Shown here piece after piece: positions 42,093 through 64,000 of a stretch of 64,000 nt of DNA. The notes beneath the pieces are model-generated. The model saw only the letters and a list, made by a program, of their open reading frames with translations, did not search any database and was not told the origin of the DNA. A program made the position numbers and the translations under genes. Every line of letters begins with the position of its first letter. The stretch's first letter is position 1. The stretch comes from Eulemur rufifrons (taxonomy: Eukaryota; Chordata; Mammalia; Primates; Lemuridae): the NCBI RefSeq assembly GCF_041146395.1, contig NC_090990.1:51133501-51197500 (forward strand), written 5' to 3'.

Positions 42093-43514
42093 TCAGAAGC
42101 AGGAAGAACTATGATATGGCCCAGGAGAAGGAAGTCCTGGGTAGAAAGTTAAGTAGAGCCAAAAGAGGAAACTAAAGTTAAGATTGAAGGTTTGCATACA
42201 TATGTAAATCCAAGCAGGTATCTCTAAGAAATGTTGGGGATGCCAAAGGCTTCTGTGACTCTGGAAAGGTAAGTGTTGTTGATAAATCACATAGCTACGT
42301 GTCTGCATTGGGTCATCAATTCTATTCAGGGTTGATTTTTAGTAGCAACACATCAATGTGGCCACCCTATAGTTAGAATATTAAAATATTTCCATAAAAT
42401 CTGGTAAAGAATAACTTTCCCAGGCCCTCCAAGACTTGACTTACTGCTGTGGTTACCCTAGTCCCTAATCTGGAATTCCCCAGACCCCCAGCAACTGAAG
42501 GAGTAAGTCTAGGGGTGACATCCTACTTCAGCCGTAGTTTGTTCTGATAGGCTGGTGCTTGCACTGTGCTCATTGTTGAATCATTTGCACATAATCTCTG
42601 GTTCTACTAAGCAGTGAACATAGTTGCTTGGCAAAAATCATGAACTGAGGGGATGCTAGTCTCATCCTTTTGGTACCCTGTGGGTTAGCCTAGGAATAGA
42701 GCAATACAACCTTTTATTTAAACTAATTGCTATCTCCAGAGTTGAGCTTTTTAAGGGTGGAGCACTGGACAGGTAGTCAGCTTCTCCACGAAGTTACATG
42801 ATTTGGCAAAAGCCAAATCCGTTCTAGTCACTGTTACATTGCCAGCAGTTTGCCCAGTGATGGCACACAGTAAGCACTCAATAACATTTTTTGGTTAAAG
42901 TTAAGTAGTACAGAAGAAGAAGGTAGAACTTTAAAAGTCTAGGCCTGGAAAAATCACCAAAAGTCTTAGACAAAAATTATTTAAAGTTTTCCCTATTTTG
43001 TATGTGGGGAATCTGAGGCCTGGAGAGGTTGAGGGTCTTGCCCATAAACCATGAGTTATTAACGTTAACAGAACCCTGACCTTTTGTATCCCCATTCAGT
43101 GTTCTTTTCACTATTCTGAGCTGCCTCCCATAGATCCAAGGAGGCAGGTAACCCCGCTTTGAATTTCTCACAGCATGGAGAAATTCAGAGTTGACCACTA
43201 TTCTAATGTCACCCCGATGGGAACTGGAAATTTAAACTTCAGAGTTACAGGAAGAAGATCTCACATAACAGCTGCAACTGGATTTGCTTTTCTCCTATTC
43301 TTGGAACTGGTGGGCAGAGGGAGGTCAAGAGATTGAGCAGAGTGGGAGAGTTTGGAACAGTCACCATGAAATGCATGAGGGGAAGTCAGTAGGAGTTAAA
43401 GAAGAAGATGGCTGAGGGCTGGGAGAATGGGGATGAAGTTAAGTAGAATGACTGTCTATGGACTTACTCAGCATGGTAGATGAATTTTAACAACAAATAA
43501 TTATCCAATCCAAA

Positions 43515-43650
43515 ATTTCAGTAATGGTGAGTTTGAGAAACTCTTCCCTAGAAAAATTTTAAGTGTTTTAATAGCTGCATGTGGCTAGCAGCTATTATAT
43601 TGAACAGCACAAATAGAGAACATTTCTATCATCACAGAACCTTTTCTCAG
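43515..43650 (+). mobile_element. hAT-Charlie relic
   Basis: The TAGCTGCATGTGGCTAGCAG and ATTGAACAGCACAAATAGAG text belongs to the same MER1-group family as 21.9 kb, in the other orientation. Confidence 0.7.
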
Positions 43651-45009
43651 ACAACTCTAGTCTGGAAGATTTTCAAGATCCTTTTTAGCTCTGAAGTCCT
43701 AAGCAAAACAGTGAAAGAAAAGATGAAACGAGCAAGATAGTAAGGATCTTACTTACTATCCTTACTAAGTAGACAAAATATATGGGGGGAAAATGGGCAA
43801 AAGAATGAAATAAACTTGTCTTCAGAGGCATTAATTATCAATTAGAGCCACCAAACCTGTGTAGTTTATATATGAAATAGAAAGTTCATATTTTGATTCT
43901 TGACTTCACCCAAAAATGTAGTATTTGGATCAAATGAACTATTGTCTCTCTGTTGGCATGCTGACAAACTAAACGCCACTTTGGAATCTACTGTTGTGCG
44001 CTGCCTGTATGATTAGTCCTTTGCTTTTTTCTTGTTATCCCACTGCTATAGCTATAAATACATAGTCCTACTTCTTTTCTGGGCAGAGAATATACGTCAT
44101 GAAGATTTTCTTTAGAGTGAAATAGGTGGTAAATAGGATTTACATTTGCTATTATCCCCTCAGCTTTAATAATTACTGGTTTTAATTCTCCCTTTGAGTA
44201 CTGAAATAAAACACCTTCCTGCTCATAACACACACCTGTACCCAATCCTGGGCACCTGACTCTTGGAGAAAAATGAGGTGTCTCTGGTGTCTGTCTGAAT
44301 GGCTTCCAGGAAGAAGAGAAATGTTAAAAAAAAAAATTATCTAGTACTTAGAAATAAGAGAAGTGATTACTGAATGTCCTTTCAGTGGAGCGCTGGGAAT
44401 TGCCTGATGGATTAAATAACTATAAGGTGTGCACCTTTGATTGGCTTTCTATTTAGTAGAAGTTAATTTGTAAAAAACCAGTGTAAATGATTCTTGCCCA
44501 TGGCAATGCAAATGAAATTTACCTGTAGAAAGATAATTGATTTCCCTCCAGTAGGAAAAAATAACTCTAAACTCTTTATCACCATAAAGGTTATTCACCA
44601 GCTTTGCATTTGTTAGCACATTCACATTAGTATCTTTTTTTTTAGCTACTTTCACTATAGAAAACTGTCTTCATTCTTTCAAACTAGTTTTCACAACTTA
44701 CTCTTTATTCATTAATTAATGGGTTGAATAAAATCTTTGACATATTCATTGTATATTTTGATAGAGTCATGCTTTCTAACTTTCTGAAAATTAAACTTGT
44801 AAGAAACCTTACTTGATCAGGTATTGCTCCTGGATCAAGTATGGTGGATCAAGTAGGTTTAGTGGAAGCTATAGGTTTTCGCTTTACTATAGTGAACTTC
44901 CTGACAGTTTGTGCTGAATATCTTCCAATTGACCCTCAAATCTACTCACCACCCTGCTGTGTGCCCCAGGATGTTGGTTTATATGGATTACATCCACGGA
45001 CTCCTTTAG

Positions 45010-45179
45010 CCTAGGGTTGGGACCAAATTGAGGCAAGAGTCACCTAGGGCACAAGATTTAAGGAGGTGCTCACTCCCAGCATCGCCTTTGTAGTTGCTCA
45101 GAACTACAGTAAGTGCCTCCTTAAATTTTGTGCCCAGGTGCCTCTTGCCTCTCTCACCTCACTGTAGTCCCAGCCCTGT
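45010..45179. mobile_element. Palindromic MITE (hAT-like)
   Basis: The left arm reads CTAGGGTTGGGACCAAATTG ... GGCAAGAGTCACCTAGGGC ... ATTTAAGGAGGTGCT. The reverse complement of the right half reads CAGGGCTGGGACTACAGTGA ... GGCAAGAGGCACCTGGGC ... ATTTAAGGAGGCACT. The arms are about 65 bp each with a short middle. Long terminal inverted repeats starting CAGGGCTGGGAC suggest a non-autonomous DNA transposon. Confidence 0.75.
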
Positions 45180-45693
45180 CTTAAGTCCTGACTTTAGGTT
45201 GATTTTTAGCAACGGGAGGCACTGTGGGCTCAAGAGGCTAAGAGGAGAGTGAGGTTCTGGTTGTGTATTACCCCCACTTCCTCCCTGGGGTGCTGCCTTG
45301 GGCTGGCACCATGTGCTGCTCTATTTGGATTCCACCAGCCCCTCCTTCCCTTCTGCCCTGGAAGCCTGGGATGGTTACTAGTTCTGGGATACTACATTAT
45401 CCCTTGTGCTTCCCCTACACGATGGACCTTTATTAAATGCTCCTCTAATAACCACTTTGATTGTACTGCTGGATTCCTATCAGGTCCCTGGCTGATACAC
45501 AATTAGCAAGGCCTGAGAATTATAGGGGCTGCATTGAGAAGAATGATTCCATTCCAGGGGCATTCAAGCCAGGGCTAGATGGCCAGCAGACACTCATGCC
45601 ATGAAGAAGTTCTCTGCTGTGGGAGAAGGCACAGTTGTGCAACTGTGATTTCTAAATACAGAGGCTGCCATAGTTCCACAAAAAGCTATATTG

Positions 45694-45722
45694 CCTGTGT
45701 GTGTGTGTATGTATGTATGTGT
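45694..45722. repeat. (TG)/(TGTA) simple repeat
   Basis: GTGTGTGTGTGTATGTATGT runs for about 29 bp. Confidence 0.9.
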
Positions 45723-47454
45723 AGAGTGATGGGGTTGGGGAAAGAGTAATGAAGAAAAATGTCAGAAAGGAGAAATATATTGCCTTGTTGCCATATATAT
45801 GGTCAAGGAAGATTTGTTGATGGTCTGGAAGGGACATCTAGATTAGTAAAAGAAAGAGCTGGAATTGATATTTTGCTGGACCAGATGTGTCAAAATTGGT
45901 AGATCTTTAGGTTTGCTTTTTAAAAATGTGACTACCTGACTGTGGGCTCCAAATAAGAGTATATAAGTCTTGGTATAGATTTAACTTGGATATGCTAAAG
46001 ACCTGCTACTCTGTTTTATAGGAAGAAAAGTTTCTAGATGTACTGCCTACCGCATGATCAAGATGGTAAAATGCCACCTCACATATAACTATGTGATATT
46101 CTCATAAAAGGCATTCTTGGTGGGTAGATAACCCATGTTAAATTTCCAGCCCTCATGCTGGAACAAGTAGGGGCCCAGGCTCAGCGCAGTCTGGTGATTT
46201 AGGAGCTGGGGTAGGGAGGGAAATTGGTGAGGCTGGCCCAGGATACTAGAATCTGCGTTCCAGGGAGGTGTGGCTCCGCAAGCAAGGGAGGACTGATGAC
46301 TTGTAAACAGTTTGAATCGCTCTAGGGGTTCTTCTTGCCACCCCATTCTCACTCCCTGTGGACCAGTACCTGTGTCAGATGCTGGAAATCCAAAAATTAT
46401 TAGTAAGGCACAGATCTGCCCTATAAGACTTCCCCGCCTCTGGCAGCATCAACTGAGTGATCTTTTAAATCTTAAATATTATGTAATGAAATCAGTATTT
46501 TTGACAAGCAGCCTTTTGGGAAAGTACATTGGAAGATATGTACTGGGGTTTCAGGGGGGCTAAAAAATAATGCTCATATTCCCCACCCAAATTTGAAAGC
46601 AATTGAGAGACAGATGCAGTGGGTAGGTTGATAGCAATCGTAACACAGTTTGAGCTGTTTGGACAGCGTGGCTTAAGTTCAGGAGATAAAATGACTTAGG
46701 GAGTTTTGCTGCCTCATCTCCAAGTGTGGGATTGCCCATTCAGTATGGACCATTTGAGTCTACTAAATGCACACATTTACCAAGGATTGCTGTTCTCTCT
46801 AAATTGGGGCAAAAAAAAAAAAAAAGGAAGAAAGAAATCAATTCCCTCCTGCTTACAATTTTTTAATAGATTAGTCTTACCCAGTCAAGAAACTTGGACT
46901 AATTGCTATTATCTCCAATCAAGATTTGCACCCCTCAGTAGGGGAAAATAAGTAATGTGCAGGGTGGGAAGCCATGGGTGTTACTATAGAGAAGATTCTC
47001 TCCCCACTGAGAAACAAGAGGCGTGGGGAAATAAGTATTCTTTCCTAATTTTCCCTTACCTTTTGAGCTTAATCATTAAGTTTATGGTCAGTCATGGGTG
47101 TGTCTATTACCTGCTGGAGAGCAGATTGGCAGCTGTCAGGGAAATCCTGCTCCCACCTTTATGAGATTGCTTCAATGCTGTACCTTTTTAGCTTCTGGGA
47201 GTGTTGGTAAGTAGTGCTAATTTTGCATCCAGGAGCCCTAAAATATGTATTAATCATTATATTAAGTCTAAGAACATGATGTGGTCAAGATACAAATTTC
47301 ATTTGGCTGCTAGATCCTTTTAGATGGGCTACTATTTTTTGTAGTTGGCTCAGGGAAGCTCAAGTCTGTTTATTGCAGTACCTTAGAGACCATAGTCCCA
47401 TAAGTGGTGGAAGGTAAAAGTCTTGCCCAATATGGGCTGGTGTTCTAGAAATGT

Positions 47455-47810
47455 TAAAAGAAAAACTTTAGACAGATTAAATTTCAGAGTTTATTTGAAC
47501 AAAGAACAATTCATAAATCAGGCAGCCCTCAGAAACAGAAGAGATTCAGAGAACTCCATTCAGCAGTGTGAGCGGGAAGCTTTTACAGGTTGAACACAAA
47601 GTAGAGAAATGATCCGATTGGCTACAGCTAGGCATCTGCTCTATTTAGCCACGGTGTGATGAGTTTGCTGCCCATGATTGGCTGAAACTCAGCTATTTGT
47701 TATACTCCCAAGTTTCAGTTTGCCTATGTACTAAGTTAGGTTGCAATGAGCTACCTAGAAACTCAAAGTATGGAGACATCCTCAGGCTAATGGCCTTCTG
47801 CTTATTTAAT
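47455..47810. repeat. Unassigned repeat, LTR-like
   Basis: The order CAGAGTTTATTTGAACAAAG, ATTCATAAATCAGGCAGCCC, GATTGGCTGAAACTCAGCTA and TGTACTAAGTTAGGTTGCAA is familiar from dispersed mammalian repeats. I cannot name the family with confidence. Confidence 0.5.
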
Positions 47811-48554
47811 TTAACAGAAACAAGCAGACCACAGTCCCCTGATGAGGCATCTGAAAGAAAATTCATGGATCTCTGACTTAGTTTTCTCATAGGCTTAATG
47901 GCTCCTTCTTGACCTCGTGGGGACCAATGAGAACAGGAGCCCTTACACAGAACCAAAGTCCAACCTTTCCCTGGGGTAATCTACAGATCCTAAGCTAGTC
48001 CCAGGATACAGCACAGATTCCATCGTTGTCCTGGAACTCAGACTGGCCTCCAAGGCCATACTCAGATCCCAGCAACAGAAAAGAAACCAAGTCTGGCTTT
48101 GCACCCCACTGTCTGAAGACCCCAGAAACTGTTTGGTTTAGGAAATGATGGATTAAAGCTAAAAGTAAAAGAGAAAGGTATTGAGCCGAGGTCTCTGGCT
48201 TCTCAGAATCCACTGCTCCCAGCCCTCCAGCTGCTTTAATGGAGAATCCTCAGCCGAATGGAATTTTTAAGTTGATTTAGTGTCACAAGCTCCAGCAGAA
48301 ACTTCCAAAAATAATGAATCCGAAAATCTTCAGTTGTAATTTGAACCTACCTTGGGCTAAAGTCTGAATACCATAGTTAGGTTTAGCATTTAATTTAGAA
48401 AATATTGGAGTGAGGGACTTCTGGGAACATCTTTTAAGAAGTTACACTTACATTAACTGCTGGCCTAAAGAGAAAGGGTGGAAGAAGAAAGGGAATTTTT
48501 ATTGAATGCTACAGGGCTCAAAGTACTACGAGTTATTTTATTTAATCCCGAAAA

Positions 48555-48680
48555 CAGTAATATTGCAATAAGTTATTGTCCCCGTTTTAAAGTGGGAATG
48601 CAATAAACTGAGGCTTAGATAGTTTACATTATCTTCCCAAGTTCACTCCTATCTGCCCCATTCCAAAGCCCACACTTGTT
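48555..48680 (-). repeat. MIR fragment
   Basis: CCCGTTTTAAAGTGGGAATG then AACTGAGGCTTAGATAGTTT is a reverse MIR 3' half. Confidence 0.7.
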
Positions 48681-49348
48681 TCTCTTATATTGAATGGAAA
48701 CTACCACTATTACTTGTACTATTATAAGGTATATTTTCTAATTCTTGTTATTCTTATTGTTAGTGCTTAAAAAGAGTTTGTGTCCTATCTTCTGACCCAG
48801 AAGGGTAGTTAGGGAAACCGTTCTGTTTTCCAGTGAGTCTAGATGGAGGGGAAACGGGGAGAATGGATGATAGCAACCAGCAAACAAAGGCGGGGGAAAA
48901 AAGAAAAATGACTTCATGACTTGAGCTGCTACAGCTTTTCCTGCCCTAGAAGAAAGGAAACCTTGCATGCTTTTCCCGTACCTCCTACACACCTGAGCCT
49001 ACCACCTTACCTTGAGGTTTTTTCTCTTTCTCTTCTCTTATTCACTCAGTCTCCAGTTACGTCTCTCTTCCCCATCTCCATTTTCTCTCCTTGTCATTCT
49101 ATTTGAGGGTCCAAACCTGCCTCTAGTTGTGAAAAGTTCCCTTCTTCCTCAGTTTTCTCTTTTAATTTTTGGAATTATAAAATTATTGCTTTTTACTATT
49201 TTCACATAAACTCTATGAAATAAATAAGCTTCTGTGAGCTATCTTGAAATTTGTCACTTCCAGGATTATTTTTATGTGAAATACACTCTGAATTCCAAAC
49301 AAATGGATTGCCAATGAACTTTTGGAATGTAACATGTTTCTAAGGTAA

Positions 49349-49684
<336 letters not shown>

Positions 49685-50032
49685 TAATGAGAAACAAACA
49701 GCAAAATATTAAAAATAGTAATGTAATAATATCCTTTAAAATGTTCAACACTTTATAGCATTTGCTACCAAAATTATTTACCTTATTGAGGATAAGTCAT
49801 TCTTTTAGATTATTGAATAATTCAGAAAAAAGTTAGTTATACTTGGAAAAAGCATCATATAGTAATGAAGTTCCAACATCAATGTGTAGAAAAAGCTATT
49901 TGAAATCTATTAAAGCCTTTTATTGCATGAATTGCTAATCCCATGATTATCTGAATTGCCAATATATGATTAATTTCACATTCATTAATAGTACATTTGT
50001 CTTATTTTATATTCAGTTAAATAACAAGGTTA

Positions 50033-50038
50033 TTTATT
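50033..50038 (-). terminator. Candidate poly-A signal for C1orf141
   Basis: AATAAA on the minus strand lies about 360 bp past the C1orf141 stop codon. It is the first clear hexamer seen there. Use of this site is inferred. Confidence 0.4.
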
Positions 50039-50397
50039 ATGTTATTTGACTTCCAATAGCAAATTTCCAGAGTCAGTCTATGACATTCTTGGTCCCAAAT
50101 CAGATTTTACTGTAGAAATGCTGATGACTGACCAACAAATTGAGATAATAGAAAGTCATGAACTAGTTCCTCTTGTTGACAATTATTTCCTAATTTTGTC
50201 CTATTATTTACCAAAAATATTGATTGTTCTTGAATAGACCACTGCTGATTTGTAACTCCAATTTCTATGCCTTGCTTTCTGATACCATCTGTTAGAACAT
50301 TACTATTTGGATAATAATTTCTTCTATGATCTTGGAACTTGGTTATTTGCTTCTTATTACCCAAACATTACTGTATAAGTGATATTTTTTGAGGCAT

Positions 50398-59680
<9,283 letters not shown>

Positions 59681-59809
59681 CTAAACATCAGAAAAGTATA
59701 AAACTATCTTAGAAATTTCTTTCTATGTGTATATTAAATAAATAATTTATACTTGATTATTCATATTTGGAATATCTAATTATGATAACTAATAGCTGTC
59801 TGGCTCCTT

Positions 59810-59945
59810 AAATACTTTCAAATATAAAGTTTTATTTAATCCCCAAAAAAGCTCCTATGAAGTGGGCATTATCATTACCACTTTGTGGGTAAGGAAACAA
59901 ACCTATAGAAGTTAAGAGATTTGCCTATGCTTACACTTTTTACTA
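59810..59945 (-). repeat. MIR fragment
   Basis: CTATGAAGTGGGCATTATCA followed by GGGTAAGGAAACAAACCTAT is a reverse MIR. Confidence 0.75.
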
Positions 59946-60915
59946 ACTTTTATTTCCTTTGTCTCTAAGCCTTTCTATTCACATAAAATTTATTTCTCCA
60001 AATTCAGGGAAAGTCTAAATTCGAATACTGCAGGGAAAAAAAGCCTTCTGTTTTAACAGAAGCTTTACTCTCTCTAACATTAAATAAATACAGCAGAATA
60101 ATTCTGAGGAAAAACTGGAAAAAAAATAATACAGCTTTTCCTAGGTTAGCATCTCAGATCAGGTCCATATATTTTTATTAAAATACACATATCTAGCTAT
60201 CTAAAATATCTGTATGTAAATATAAACTGCATAATTTGTGACTTCATCAATAAGCCAAATAAATAATTGTTTATGATCTATAATTTTTCTTTACACTAGG
60301 CACAGAATATATGTAGTTCTGGATAATGTGAAATAAAAATAAGGTGTATGAAAAAAATCTAGGCCATAAAGAGCTCATATTGTTATCAGATAGATATGAT
60401 TAGTATACACAAACAGTAAGTAATGTAATAGTGCAATATTACTAAGAACCAAATCAATCAATATAATCTATAATGAAGAAGAGTTTAGAAGAAAGGGATA
60501 TCAATAGACTGGAATAGACAGGAAAGATTTCACAGAGGAGGAAGAATTTAATGCTAAGATTTAAAGATGAGGACATTTCAGGAGAGGTCAACAATACAAA
60601 CTTAGAGTTTCATAAGACAGTCAGAAAACAGTGTATTTAGATCAGGGAGGCATTTATTATCTATTGGGTATAAAAAATAAGTTTAAATAGGTAAGAAAGA
60701 CCGTTGTGAGAGGATGTCTTGAAAGACAAACAGAGCAACTTTATCATAGAGAAAGATTTCTAAAATGGCCATGAGAAGTAGAAAATTTGAGCATACCAAT
60801 AATTCCTAAAAGAAATGTAAAGAAGTTTCAAATAACTATCTTTAAAAGATAGTTTAAAATAGTAAACAGGCCCAAATAGATTTATAGATAAGTTCTTTTA
60901 AATTTTCATGCAACA

Positions 60916-61249
60916 GGCCAGGCATGGTGGCTCACGCCTGTAATCCTAGCACTCTGGGAGGCTGAGGCGGGTGGATTGTTTGAGCTCAGGAGTTCGGGAC
61001 CATCCTGAGCAAGAGCAAGACCCCATCTCTACTAAAAATAGAAGGAAATTAGCTGGACAACTAAAAATATATAGAAAAAATTAGCCGGGCATGGTGGCAC
61101 ATGCCTGTAGTCCTAGCTACTCGGGAGGCTGAGGCAGAAGGATTGCTTGAGCCCAGGAGTTTGAGGTTGCTGTGAGCTAGGCTGATGCCACGGCACTCTA
61201 GCCCAGGCAACAGAGCGAGACACTGTCTCAAACAAACAAACAAATAAAT
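60916..61249 (+). repeat. Strepsirrhine-type Alu with perfect 16-bp target duplication
   Basis: The flanks AAATTTTCATGCAACA at 60900-60915 and 61250-61265 are identical. The extended linker GACAACTAAAAATATATAG and GAGCTAGGCTGATGCCACGG are present. The tail is AAACAAACAAACAAATAAAT. Confidence 0.95.
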
Positions 61250-61260
61250 AAATTTTCATG

Positions 61261-61296
61261 CAACAAGTAATTCTCATGCAACAAGTAATTCTCATG
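61261..61296. repeat. 18-bp tandem duplication beside the Alu
   Basis: The unit CAACAAGTAATTCTCATG occurs twice in a row, overlapping the right target duplication of the Alu. Confidence 0.92.
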
Positions 61297-61599
61297 CACT
61301 ATAATATTAATTAAATTAAAAAGTCAACAGCAACACACACTTTTCAGTTCTTTTTATAAGCTGTCATACATGGTCTTATCATCAAAGTCTGAAAATATAA
61401 CACACTATGAGAAGCCTACAAACTAACCTCATGTAGGACTACAGGGTTTTTGACAAATTCAAAATAAAATGCTAACCAACACTACACTAATAGAACAGTT
61501 CACAATGGCCAAATACAGTTATCAAGAAGTGAAAGGTTCCTAATAGACATATTATTATAATTCATTACCCAATAAGCCAAGAAGGAGAAAAGTAATGTA

Positions 61600-61910
61600 A
61601 TTATTTTTAATAGCTACAATATTAAAAATACATTTGATAAATTCAACCACTATTATTGATAAGAACTATAATAAAACTACAGAGATAATATGTTCTTAAT
61701 ATGATGTGATCTACAAATTCAATGCAATCCCTATTAAATATGATGAAGAATATCTTAATACTATTTTAAAAATTATATCTATGTAAAACTAACAGCCAAC
61801 ATCATAGTTAACGGTACTATATTAGTATATGATATGACACGAGTAACACCTATCACCATTATTATTTATAAATATTTAGGGAGTACCAAGTAATGCAATA
61901 GTAAAAGACG
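61600..61910 (+). repeat. L1 ORF2 fragment
   Basis: ATTCAATGCAATCCCTATTA, CTAACAGCCAACATCATAGT and ACACCTATCACCATTATTAT are decayed L1 ORF2 text. Their order suggests rearranged or deleted copies. Confidence 0.6.
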
Positions 61911-62015
61911 GTGGAAGTAGTAAAATCTCCAGGGAATTCTTTTTCAGCATGGCTGAGTAATAATCCCTTATCAGACCTACTCTCCCTCAGATAAAAACCA
62001 CAAACTCTAGACAAA

Positions 62016-62018
<3 letters not shown>

Positions 62019-62050
<32 letters not shown>
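62019..62050. repeat. (CA)16 microsatellite
   Basis: Sixteen uninterrupted CA units, the longest pure dinucleotide run in the window and probably polymorphic. Confidence 0.95.
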
Positions 62051-62052
<2 letters not shown>

Positions 62053-62599
62053 ATCTGAAGGTCCTGGAGAGTGAACAAAGGAAAGGTGACAAAGAAAAAG
62101 CATTGAAATTTGGAATAGTTAACTTAGATGGGGTGAAGTTGCTATTTTTATGGCTTTTAGTTTGAAGGCAGGCTGAAGTTGGCACCACACGGGGCATCTA
62201 AAACTTTGATAGAAAACCTGTGTTATTTTTGGCCAGAAGAACCAGAGGACAAAGTTTAGAGAAAACAAAGAAGCTGGAAAGTGAGAAAGGAATGCTAAAA
62301 AGAAGAGAGTCAAAGATGTTAGCCCATTTTCTATGTATCAGAAATTTCCTGCTTGAGAGACTTCCATGTAAAAGAGACATCCTGCCCATGTCTCTGGCTA
62401 CCCTCTGAACCATGTGTGTTGAGGACAAACTACAAGCAGCCTGCTAAGGATCAAACAACTGAACTTAAATTTGAGCTGCTTCTGTATTTTGAGTCCAATC
62501 AAATTAATTGATTCCTAGAACAATACTTTTTGTAGGACTACAGCAGAGTTCAGAGTCTCCACAATACAACAATAGTAATTTCCAGAATAAATCCAACCT

Positions 62600-64000
62600 G
62601 ACACACAAAGAGCCAGGAAAGTGAAACCTAGCCTTAACAAAAAAGAAATTAAAACAAGATCATCCTGAAATGACCCATATATTGCAATTAAGAGATTTTA
62701 TACCAGCTATTACAACTATACTTGATGAAAGAGCAAAATATGTTCAAAGTGAAGGAAAAATGCAGGAAATCTTATTAGAGGAACAGAAACTATTTTTAAA
62801 TAGGGAAATTGTAGAATTAAAACATGTACTACCTGAAATGTAAAAATTCACTGGTTGAGCTTAAAACAAAATTGAGATTTCTGAGGAAAGAGTCAGGAAC
62901 TTAAAAATATTAGTAGATTAATAAAAATTATTTAATATAAAAAATAGAGATCCAGGAACCTGTGGGACAATAACGAAAGGTCTGCATATGTGTAATAAGA
63001 ATCTCAGAAGGAGAGAAGTAGATGGGGGGAAATATTTGAAGAAATAATGGTCAGACATTTCTTAATTTGGCGGAAGACATAAATTTACAAATTTCAGAAG
63101 CTTAGTCAATCCTAAGCAGGGTAAATATAAAGAAAACCATGCCTACACACAGAGTCAAACTGCTGCAAATCAGAGATTAAGATAACATCTTGAAAGCAGC
63201 CAGAGAAAAACAAGTTACATACAAGGAAACAACAATTCAAAATACTCCTTACTTCTCATCAGAAACCGTGAAAGCCAGAAGGTATTGGAATATCATTAAC
63301 AGACTGAAAGAAAAATAAAACTATCAGCCAGAATTTTGTGTCAAACAAAAATTTCCTTCAAAAATATCCTGAGACATTTTTAGGTAAAAGAAAACTAAAA
63401 GCATTTGTTGACAGCAGACCTCCACTATAAAATATGCTGAGGAAAGTTCTTCAGGTTTAAGGAAAATGATATCAGAAACTTGGATCTTTAGTAAGGACTG
63501 AAGAACATCAGATCTGGCGAATATTTGGTTATTTTTTACCCCCTTACTTTCTTTAAAACATACAGGATTATTGAAAGAAAAAATTATAATATTGTTTTAT
63601 AAGGTTTATAGTAATATATTAATATATAAAAACTATAGTAAAAAGGATGAAGAGAGTAAATGGACCTATAGAATTTAAAGGTTTTGACATCTTTATGTTT
63701 AGTGCAATTTTACTCTAAGTAGACTGTGACAAGTTGATATATTTTAATCTGTACAGGAACCACTAAAAACCCTAAACAAGCACAAAGAGGTATAGCTAAA
63801 AGCCAATAGAGAAATTATAATGTAATTTTAACAAATATTCAAATAATTCTAAAAAAAGGAAGGAAAGAAGAAACAGAGTAACAGAAAAAGAGGGACAAAC
63901 AAAAAGGTAGGAATAAAATGATGGACTTAACTTCACCCATATCCATAATTATATTAAATGTTAATTGACTAAACATTTCAATTAAAAGAAATTCTCCACA
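62600..64000 (+). mobile_element. Decayed L1, ORF1 region into the ORF2 start
   Basis: ORF1-end text is clear (GAAAGCAGCCAGAGAAAAAC, GAAAGCCAGAAGGTATTGGA, AGCCAGAATTTTGTGTCAAA). ORF2-start text follows at the window edge (TTATATTAAATGTTAATTGA then CTAAACATTTCAATTAAAAG). Many stops are present and no long frame survives. It continues off the right edge. Confidence 0.85.

Larger units (their letters stand above)
59681..64000 (-). other. C1orf141 intron (probable), right edge
   Basis: No further C1orf141 coding exon was recognised. Contents are a MIR, an unassigned block at 60.4-60.75 kb, an Alu, an L1 ORF2 scrap, a CA repeat and a larger plus-strand L1. Confidence 0.6.

Noticed and set aside
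62019..62050. CA repeat considered as a Z-DNA or regulatory element
   Set aside because: Such runs are common in mammals and nothing nearby gives it a role.

Overview
This is nuclear DNA from a mammal, and almost certainly from a strepsirrhine primate (lemur or loris/galago group). Genes are split into short exons with GT-AG introns, and there is one CpG island. The DNA is full of SINEs, LINEs, LTRs and DNA-transposon relics. The clearest lineage marker is a group of dimeric Alu elements whose middle A-rich linker carries an extra stretch (AACTAAAAATATATAG) and whose right arm reads GTGAGCTAGGCTGACGCCACG. That form is not typical of human or other haplorhine Alus. No bacterial, phage or CRISPR-like content was seen.

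Positions 1-31,100 hold the 5' ten coding exons of SLC35D1 on the minus strand. It encodes the ER nucleotide-sugar transporter for UDP-glucuronate and UDP-N-acetylgalactosamine. The visible exons run from the start codon at 30561 down to 2034 and give 292 codons with no break. The last roughly 63 codons of the family's usual 355 lie off the left edge. The start codon sits in a CpG island of about 29.9-31.1 kb. Introns hold MIR and L2 fragments, five full-length or near-full-length Alus, an old L1 at 4.4-8.7 kb interrupted by a MaLR-type LTR and an Alu monomer, and small hAT elements.

Positions 31,100-50,400 are intergenic and repeat-rich. The most structured part is 36.9-40.3 kb. There a MaLR LTR is split by a second LTR-like element and by a retroposed copy of 7SL RNA.

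Positions 50,398-59,680 hold four 3' coding exons of C1orf141 on the minus strand, giving 328 codons plus a stop with no break. The more 5' exons are not recognised here. A retrocopy of the G-protein gamma subunit gene GNG10 lies antisense in one C1orf141 intron, with a perfect 13-bp target-site duplication and an unexplained 68-nt internal segment. A degraded plus-strand L1 fills 62.6-64.0 kb.

The gene order SLC35D1 - C1orf141 matches human chromosome 1p31 from general knowledge, with IL23R expected further right. The two genes are neighbours, and nothing suggests they act together. I found no new biological system. The points most worth a second look are the GNG10 retrocopy with its extra segment, an upstream ORF overlapping the SLC35D1 start, the intact C1orf141 frame, and the nested insertions near 38 kb.
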